Assembly (NCBI GenBank): GCA_019925795.1
Contig: CM034307.1
Span: forward strand, 13,909,197 to 13,973,196
Length of the DNA stretch: 64,000 nt
Reading direction: 5' to 3'
Source: Dendrobium chrysotoxum
Taxonomy: Eukaryota > Streptophyta > Magnoliopsida > Asparagales > Orchidaceae
Shown: piece after piece, positions 56,596-64,000 of the stretch
Layout: the number at the start of each line of letters is the position of its first letter
Position numbering within the stretch: the first letter of the stretch is position 1
Position numbers and translations under genes: made by a program
Notes under the pieces: model-generated
Database searches by the model: none
The model's input: only the letters and a program-made list of their open reading frames with translations
What the model was told of the DNA's origin: nothing

Positions 56596-58065
56596 TTCTA
56601 ATGACTGTTGATTTATGATTGTTATGATTGGTATTCTGATTTCGGTTAGTTAGTTTTTTGTATTCTGTTTTCTGATTTCTGTTAGTTAGTTTTTGTATTC
56701 TGATTTCTGATTTTTGTTAGTTAGTTTTGGTTTGATTATTTGCTTTCAGTTGATTTTATTTCTTCTGCTGATTTCTGTGTTACCTTTTTTTGTTAGTTTG
56801 ATTTGAGTATTTACTTTGCTATGATTTTCTACCTGTTTTTATTTATTTACGGGTTCATATCTTGCACTTACTGTTTTATGCTTTTCAAGATCTGATCACC
56901 GCTCACTACTTCTGGTGATCTGAATTTTTGACTGGGAGTTTTTATCTTATTTTGGTTTGGAAGCTGATAAGCAGTGATTGACTTCGCTGAATCTGTTAAA
57001 GGGAAGAAACATTGATAATTATTTCTCTTCCTCTAACTCCTTTACTTGTGTGTAGTTTCTTTTGAATAAAAATCCTTTTCAAAATTAAAATGTTAGTTTT
57101 TGAAATAGAGATTATTTTATCTTCCTACAGTAATCTGCCTCATATCAATAGTGTTTTTCAAAGTCTTGAGTCATTAGTTTGATTTTCTAAACCAAGTGAT
57201 TGCATTTATCATATGTTGTATGGATTTTGTTTTGTGAATCGTTCTTCCTTACTGCGGAGAGTCATCTCCTATGTCTGGAAGATAATCTCATAGCTGAGAC
57301 TCTTTAAAGATTATGAAAAGGAGAAAGCTTATAAAAGATGCGCAGTGCGCCAGATAATTTGAAAAAGAGGCATAAAATGAGCCCAAAACTGAAAAGATGC
57401 GAAATTGCCAAATTGGATACACAAAGTGTATCAAAAATCAAAAGATGCGCAAAGCGCCAACCAATTTGAAAAAAAGGCACAAAATGAGCCCAACACAAGC
57501 TTTCTTTCCTTTCAGATTATTAAATGTCTTAGAAAAATCTGTGCGCCACTTAATATTTTTAAAAGCTTGAGTCTTGAAAATCCTGATTTCTGATTTTTTA
57601 CTTTGTAATACTATTATATCAGATATTTTTCTGGAATATGGCTTGAAAGGATTTCTTTTCAAATCTAATGTCTTTTATTCTGAATCGGATTTTTGTGTTG
57701 AAAGAGCTTTGCATCGATAAGGTGCCCGGGGTCGGAGTTACGAAAGTTGATTATTTCCAACCTTTTTTGGATTTCAGCGCTGTCAATTGTCCTGTCATTG
57801 GTTTTTGAATCTAAAATCAAGGAGAAATTAGTTTGTTCTATTTATGTTTTATTTTATGTTTTCTTATCGTGTTATGTTTTTCGCTCCTCCTTTTTGTGAT
57901 GTCAAAAGGGGGAGTCAGTTGTAGTCGTGTATGTTTCTATTTTCTGAGTCATGTTTCCTGTATTGTTTTAGCTGTTAAATGAAAATTTAAAAAAAAAATG
58001 TTTGTTTGTTTGATCTCCTAGTTTACTTTTACTGTCAGACTACTTTACAAATGTTTGCCATCATC
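56596..58065 (+). other. Spacer of A between pol and PPT, ORF3 deleted
   Basis: No ORF. It aligns to B 38639-39800 and then directly to B 41700-41960; the junction lies near 57810-57880. It contains TATTCTGATTTCTG-type short repeats (56630-56720) and the short-palindrome cluster at 57337-57490 with GATGCGCAGTGCGCC and GATACACAAAGTGTATC-like units. A second PPT is at 57904-57914. Confidence 0.7.
57904..57914 (+). promoter_or_regulatory. Second polypurine tract of A
   Basis: AAAAGGGGGAG followed by TCAGTT, about 165 bases before the LTR-adjacent tract. Same position and sequence in B. Confidence 0.55.
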
Positions 58066-58079
58066 AAAAAGGGGGAGAT
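58066..58079 (+). promoter_or_regulatory. Polypurine tract of A
   Basis: AAAAAGGGGGAGAT immediately before the 3' LTR. Confidence 0.9.
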
Positions 58080-59778
58080 TATTGCAAATCTGGTTTTGAT
58101 GATGACAAACATATTTCCAGTGTGTTTTGCTTGGCTAATCTGTTTCAGGCACAAAAGACCGCGAGCCACTCAAGCCAACTCAAGATCGGGTCCAAGTGTG
58201 TCAAATGTATGATTTTTCCTTTTATTGAGTCAATTGTAATGTAACTGATTCCCTAGCTAAGTAACCTTGCACACACACACTCAGGGAGAGAGATCGAGTG
58301 AGTTAGAGTTTCTGTTCAAAATTTGTTCAGATCGTCCTGGACGATATCCACATCGTCCTGGATGATCCAGTTAAAATAGAAACCCTAATTAGGGCAACTA
58401 AGTTAAGAAGGTCTGATTAAGCAGATCGTCCTGGACGATCTTTGGATCGTACGGGACGATATTCTCAAATCAGAAATTCCCAGCCGCCAGATTAAGTTAG
58501 GCAAGTTTTATTTTAAGTATTTTGGTCTGATCGTCCCGGACGATACGTGTATCGTCCTGGACGATTCACTACAATCATGCCTAAATTAGTCTGGTAATTA
58601 AGGAAAGCAATTAATGTTTAATTGATACGATCACATCGTCCCGGACGATCGCAGGATCGTCCCGGATGATCGTGATCGTCTTGTGCATTTCAGCTGTACG
58701 TCCAGAACTACGTACAGGACGATTTGGGGCCTTTTTTGAACTAATCGTACCGGACGATTACCATATCGTCCGGGACGATCAAGTCATTTTTTGGTCGTCC
58801 AGCACAGATTTCTCTAGACGACCCGAACTGTCTTCTGGATGATTTCCTTCAATTTGAACTAATCGTCCCGGACGATCGCAGGATCGTACGGGACGATATG
58901 AACAACTTTTTCTACTGATCGTCCAGAAGAGCCAGATCGTCCAGGCTGAAACAGCTGAATTTGAACTGATCGTACAGGACGATCTACCGATCGTCCTGGA
59001 CGATCTTGGACGACAAATTGAGATTTAGGGCAAATTTTAAGCCCTCCTTTAAAAGAACTTTTTCCAATTTTTGGAAAAATCTTTTGCTGCCTTCCTTCCC
59101 TGAGAAATCCTAGAGAGAGAGAGAGAGTTGGGAGAGAGAGAAGAGATCTTGTGAGGGGGAGTTAGTGAGGGATTCACTAAGGTTGCTCCAAGCACGGATC
59201 AGAGTCATCTTCTCCGCTCGTCGTCTGTCGTCTAGTCGGTGTTCTTCGTGGGAGGATCGTTCGCAAGAAGATCCGGGTTCTCTTCCCGCTTCAGGAGGAA
59301 GCGAAAGGAGTTTGTGGGTTCTCTGTCCGCTTCAGGTGGAAGCAAAAGGAGTTCGAAGGTTCTCTGCCTGCTTCAGGAGGAAGCAAAAGGAGGTCAGGTT
59401 CTCTGCCTCACCGTGTGGTGAAAAGGAGGTGTTTTGTACAGGTTTCTCCTCCTTGCTGTGGGAGCAAAAGGAGAGTCACTTTCGTTTTGTGCAATACCCG
59501 GAGGGGAGGCTCCGGGGAGTGGACGTAGGTCAAGTTGATCGAACCACTATAAAATCTGGTTTGCTTTTCTGATTCAGTTTTGCATTTTACTTTTCAATAT
59601 AAACTGCTTGGGTGAATATCGTTGGTTGATCTTTTCGTTATTGTTTACTTGTTTCCGCTGCTAAGTATCGAAAAGATTTTTGTAGTTATCGTGAAATTTT
59701 TAAATAACCAATTCACCCCCCCTCTTGGTTAGCCTCGGGACTAGTTCACTAGGGCTTAAAGTCCCTTTCGAACTTTCA
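58080..59778 (+). repeat. 3' LTR of element A
   Basis: Begins TATTGCAAATCTGG, with TA where the 5' LTR has TG, and ends CTTTCA. It carries the same array (58331-59005) and TTTAAAAG box. Differences from the 5' LTR are mostly C/T and G/A, many inside the CpG-containing palindromes. Confidence 0.97.
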
Positions 59779-61239
59779 AGGTAGAGAACCTCAGCCCCTT
59801 TTTCTCCCTCTTAAAGAAGGCAGAGAACCTCGGCTCCTTTTTCTCCCTCCTGGAGAAGGCAGAGAACCTCGAGGATTAGACTAACAAGCCTATCTCCCTA
59901 GAGAGCTCCCAAAGACTCACCAAGGCCACAGGAGGAGCAATGGTGCAGCTAGCCTGGAGCAACCGTGTCATCCCCTGACACTACTTCTCCTTCACACTCA
60001 AGCCCACCTCTTCCTTCCTCTCTTAAACCCTGATTTCCATCTCAAAAGCTCATCTCTCAGAGTTCCTCCTTCAGTCACGCATTCCTCCCTTCTTTCATTT
60101 GAGAAACTTAAAACATATCTTTTGTAATAGGCTTCAAGAAACCCTAAAAATTCAAGTTTATCTGTCACTGTTCATATAGTACGATTCAAGTTTGTACAGT
60201 ATGATCAGTACAAAACTAGTCCCATCCATTATGATGTAAATAGTCGTTCAAATGAATTTTTCAAATTTAATGAATATATCGTACAATACGATCCAGAGAT
60301 CATCCTATACGATCTATTTGATTTCCTCTATTCATACGGGATGATTCCTAGGACGACTGAAAGCCATCTCTACCACTCATCCCATACTATTCTCATCATA
60401 CAGTAAAGTTAGTTATTTTTATATAAATTGTCTAGTGCGATATGAATATCATACAGCATGATTAGTTCAAAAATCATAGTTTTGTTTGGTATAATCTTTG
60501 GGACAACCAAATTCATCTCTGTCAGTCGTTTGGTACGATCGACATTATACAATACAATTAGTTTAAAAATTATGGTTTTGTTTGGTAAAATCTCTTGGAT
60601 GACCAAAATTTATCTCTATTAGTCATATGACATGATCAACATCATACAGTATAATCGACTATCATTAATTAAACTATGATTTGATTGACAAATAGTAAGA
60701 TTTTAAATATTCATACAGTACGATTCATATCATACAGTACGATTAGTTCAAAAATTGAATTTTGAAATTTTATTTAAATTAATCTGGTGGCTAGGGTTTT
60801 TAGAACAAAACAAATCATACAGTAGATCTAGATCGTACAGTCTAATTAGTTCATAGAAGCTGATTTTCTAACTAGGCGTTATGCCTATTTTCAGATAACA
60901 TATCAAATCGTATGATTGAAAATCATATATTATAATTTGTTAAATAAAATTTACCTTTAAAAAAAATTCTCTCCCCCTGTGTGTGTATGTATGGTTACCC
61001 TTGCATATAGTCTTATGTGGTCAGACTCAAGAAGTAGAAAATAAAAATTATAGACTCTTTTACATCCTATTCTACCTAATCTTGAGTCTTCAGTAGTCCT
61101 GAGCAGTGTATATCTTACCTAAAATATTAGTGCTCACAGATAAAAGAAATATCTAACATATTTAAGTAAAAATGTAACTATTCAATCAATAATATTTTTC
61201 ATCATCAAAATCACAGATTAGGGATCCTAGATTGCAATA
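59779..61239 (-). repeat. Solo LTR D, right part
   Basis: Starts with the AGGTA duplication of A, then continues D. It has several copies of TTCTCCCTCCTGGAGAAGG and AGGCAGAGAACCTC, the complement of the repeat zone in the A LTR, then U3 with the drifted motifs CATACAGTACGATTAGTTC and GTACAATACGAT. It ends ATTGCAATA. D without A is about 2.04 kb, longer than the other LTRs because of extra repeat units. Confidence 0.75.
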
Positions 61240-61372
61240 ATTCCTATCATATATATTTATTTAAAACCTGAATCATAATGCTGCGGTGCTACATGATACA
61301 GTGCCACAACATTCAAATTTCTAGGATCTCTGATAGAATTAAAATACTTATTTAGATTGGTCCTAACTTTCA
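61240..61372. other. Short unassigned DNA between D and E
   Basis: AT-rich, no feature seen. It begins with ATTCC, the probable right duplication of D. Confidence 0.3.
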
Positions 61373-62902
61373 TGAAAGTATAAGATATGCCAAGAGGGGG
61401 GTGAATTGGTATTTTAAAATAAATCCTAAACACGAGTTCGAGTTTTTAAAGGATTTTTTAGATTTTTTTTTTAAATAAAACTTAACTAGTCAAATGCCAA
61501 AGATAATGATTCGTACAAAATTATAATAGTGGTGAAACAATTTTAAATCTTACAATGAAAAGCAAAAACCAAAATTTTCACCAAGCAGTTAACACTGAAA
61601 ATAAATACACGAAAAGTAAAAAATGTGAAAAAAGGAAAAAGCACACCAGAAATTTTTATAGGGATTTGGTCACTTGACCTACGTCCACTCCTCGGAGTCC
61701 TCCACTCCGAGAGTTGCATTACTAAAGTTGACTCTCCTTCTGATCCCACAGCAAGGTGGAGAAGCCTTTACAAAAACTCACTTTCACCTTCCCCAATATA
61801 GTAGAGTACCAGATGCTATGTCACCCTCATGTTAACGACAGCGAACCTTCTCCTTTTTCTCCCTCCTGGAGAAGGCAGAGAACCTCAAGGACGTTAACCT
61901 AGAAGCCTCTCTCCCTAGAGAGCATCCACAAGACTCACCAAGGCCACAGGAGGACCAAGCGTGCAGCTAGCTCGAGCAACCGTGTGATCCCCTCACACGC
62001 CCTCTACCTCATGCTCAAGCTCACCTTCTCCTTTCTCTCACAAACCCTGGATCTCTTCAAAAGCTCCCTCTAAAGAGTTCCTTCAGTTATCACGTTCATC
62101 TTCTTCACACAGCAATCATAACCCCTACTACTTGAATAATAAAAACTTCTTTTTAAATTGGGCTTCAGAAAATCCTAATGATTCAATTCAGATGATGTTG
62201 TTTGTACAGTATGTTCCAATATCATACATTACGATCAGTTCAAAATCAGATTCATCAAGTACGAAGGCAGAAGAATAGTTCAAAAAATTTTATGAACATT
62301 ATACAGTATGATCAAGAGATCGTATTGGACGATCATTTTATTTTTAACTATTCATACAGAATGATTTATGGGATGACTGAAATTCATCTCTATAAATCAT
62401 CCTGCACTGTACACTTCATACAGTATGATTAGTTCAATGCAGGCTATCATCCTGTATAATATAAGTATCATCTGGGATGAATAGTTAAAAAAACTATGGT
62501 TTTTTCTGATACAATCTATGGGATGACCAAAAATCATCTTTGTTGTTTGTATAGTATGATTAATATCGTACAGTATGATTTTCTTAAAAAAAAATTTCTT
62601 CAAAAAAAAAATAGGAAACTCTCCCCCAGTGGTATGTGCACGGTCACCCCATTTGCATACACTCTTTTATGGCAGACTAAAAAAAATGAAAAATTAAAGA
62701 AAGTATAAAATACAAATTCTTTTACATCCTATTTTACCTAGTCTTGAGTCTCTAGCAGTTTTGAGCAGTGTGTATCTTACCTGAAATATTAGTGCTGATA
62801 GACAAACCTAAATTTTTATATTTTTCAAGGAAGAATATAGTAATTCAGTCAATATTATTTTTCATCATCAAAATCAAGTGCTAGGGATCCTGGATTGTAA
62901 CA
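61373..62902 (-). repeat. 3' LTR of element E
   Basis: Left end TGAAAGTATAAGATATGCC, then GAGGGGGGTGAATTGG; right end TTGTAACA, 1530 bp. The repeat zone has TTCTCCCTCCTGGAGAAGG. U3 (62200-62580) carries CATACAGTATGATTAGTTC and ATCGTATTGGACGATC, intermediate between the motifs of C/D and of A/B. Confidence 0.85.
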
Positions 62903-62916
62903 ATCTCCCCCTTTTT
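62903..62916 (-). promoter_or_regulatory. Polypurine tract of E
   Basis: The complement reads AAAAAGGGGGAGAT next to the LTR. A weaker second tract (CAAAAGGGGAA) lies at 63183-63192. Confidence 0.85.
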
Positions 62917-63091
62917 GATGACGTCAAATATTTTTATATTTTAGGCGAGATCAATGTTATTTCCTCCTTAGCTCCCCCTCACTAGATGATGGATTTTAAA
63001 AGATGGGATGATTTACAAAAAAAAATTATTTTAAAATTTTATTATTTTATTTTTTTTATTAAACATAACGGGATTAAGAAAAAACGCAACA

Positions 63092-63115
63092 TTATATATA
63101 TATATATATATATAT
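63092..63115. repeat. AT microsatellite in E
   Basis: About 11 AT units in the non-coding region between PPT and ORF3. Confidence 0.9.
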
Positions 63116-63273
63116 GAAAAATATCATAGCATACAAACAAACAAGAACATACAACTTCACAAGAACATAACATAGAAATTTCTTCCCCTTTTGACATCAA
63201 CAAAAAAGGAGTACACATAAAACAAGTAAAAATAGTACAAGAAAAAAATACACGACACACAAATAAAAGTAAT

Positions 63274-64000
63274 CTAGTAGTCGGGATCTTGATCAGGTGG
63301 TGGTGATGGTGGACGTGGCTGATAGTACTGATGAATGGATGCGAATTATTGATCTATCAACCTGAACTATTTGCCAAACCATCACATATCATCATCGTGC
63401 TATCGTTGTTGTTGGTCAATGTGGTAGTCCAGTCAATTTTCAAGTCGATCAAGCCTTTGAACATTATCATCTTGAGTGAAGGCAGGGTAGGCAGGTTCAG
63501 GTGGTGGTAATGGTGGTGGTGGAGGTCCTTCTATAGGAGCAGCTTCCCCTTCTTCATCAAAATTCAGATCAACGTACTCTTGCCCCCGATGAAAAAGAAT
63601 ATGGAATGAAGCATCTATGTCAAAGATAGGATCATTATCTGGTGGAATAGGATAGCTGAGTTGATATTTGGCACCGAGGATGTATTCTATGATATGTCCT
63701 AAGGTAATATTTTATTTTTGTCAGGTATTGGATATCAAATAGCAGACAGGTTATGAATATAATCTAGGATCACTTGAGCTTCATCAAACTTGGTGGCCGA
63801 CATGATTAAATATGTAACTACAGATAGAAGCGGGGTAATGTGTATGCGATCTATAGCTTTTGGTATAATGGATGTTTGAAGAACGTGTTGGAAAATGTTG
63901 GCATTTTGTGTTAGAATTTAGATAAGTGGTAGGTATTGGTTTGTGGGAACATTCCTAAGCAGCATATTAACTAAGGTCCAATCAAAGTCATTGGTGAGGA
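63274..64000 (-). pseudogene. ORF3 of element E (partial, broken)
   Basis: The stop TAG is at 63276-63274, preceded by PPPPDQDPDY, the same tail as B. Rightward (upstream) come a Pro-rich linker and an acidic linker, SFHILFHRGQ, a KYQLSYPIPPD segment near 63650, LGHIIEYILG, and near 63860 IPKAIDRIHITPLLS. Small frameshifts occur near 63720 and stops elsewhere. The N-terminal part lies beyond the window. Sequence is closer to C and B than to any host protein I can recall. Confidence 0.7.

Larger units (their letters stand above)
49963..59778 (+). mobile_element. Copia element A (SIRE-like), youngest and nearly complete
   Basis: 9816 bp with two LTRs of 1702 and 1699 bp, perfect AGGTA duplication, primer site, uninterrupted gag, long pol frames, PPT. 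It is inserted in solo LTR D. The LTRs differ at about 30-40 positions by eye, near 2 percent, mostly transitions. It lacks ORF3 and the array before it. Three defects make it non-autonomous as it stands: a TAA between integrase and RT, a one-base insertion in RT, and substitutions in protease and integrase metal or catalytic residues. Confidence 0.97.
61373..64000 (-). mobile_element. Copia element E (SIRE-like), cut by the window edge
   Basis: A minus-strand element with its 3' LTR on the left and ORF3 to its right, extending beyond the window. Layout is the same as C. Confidence 0.85.

Noticed and set aside
59165..59572. A 135-codon open frame in the R/U5 part of LTR A, with relatives in the other LTRs (51048-51269, 35075-35332)
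   Set aside because: It starts at GTG, not ATG, is made of the 38-bp repeat, which is not a multiple of three, and is frameshifted between copies. It is shared only because the LTRs are homologous.
1..64000. tRNA, rRNA, snRNA or host protein genes
   Set aside because: None was recognised on either strand. The TGGTATCA sites are retrotransposon primer sites, not tRNA genes.

Overview
The window is nuclear DNA from a flowering plant with a repeat-rich genome. It is AT-rich, has no recognisable host gene, and almost every part can be assigned to nested LTR retrotransposons. The species cannot be named from this sequence. No tRNA, rRNA or CRISPR array was seen.

Two large groups of elements dominate. 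The first is a Ty1-copia lineage resembling SIRE/Maximus. It has LTRs of 1.5-1.7 kb, a primer site matching initiator tRNA-Met, gag with zinc knuckles, pol in the order protease-integrase-RT-RNase H, and an extra third gene (ORF3) between pol and the 3' LTR. Copies are A (49963-59778, +), B (30308-44130, +), C (13577-20794, -), E (61373 to the window end, -), solo LTRs F (33994-35702) and D (49378-61239, split by A), and a truncated LTR H (46617-47107). A second copia element of another family, G (24370-29445, -), has 2-kb LTRs and only about 1 kb of interior. The second group, called X here, has very long LTRs, a primer site of the kind I associate with Ogre/Tat Ty3-gypsy elements, and a degenerate leader ORF on the minus strand. 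X1 covers about 1-13254. X2 covers 23520-49064 once its insertions are removed. X3 and X4 are LTR fragments at 20831-23519.

The insertion order can be read from target-site duplications. X2 was hit by G (AGGCT both sides) and by B (ACCCC both sides). B was hit by F (GAGGC both sides). D (CTTCC/ATTCC) was hit by A (AGGTA both sides). C has ACATA/AAATA.

The most interesting signal is regulatory. The copia LTRs carry a dense array of 15-bp pseudo-palindromes of the form ATCGTCC-N-GGACGAT upstream of a TATA-like box. In element B a second array of the same motif, ending in TATTTAAA, lies inside the element directly before ORF3. In element C, whose LTR motif has drifted to a different sequence, the region before ORF3 carries the drifted motif too. 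This suggests that ORF3 has its own U3-like promoter, co-evolving with the LTR. The youngest element, A, has lost ORF3 and this array together. A and B also share a 9-bp hairpin between gag and the pol start codon and a TAA codon between integrase and RT.
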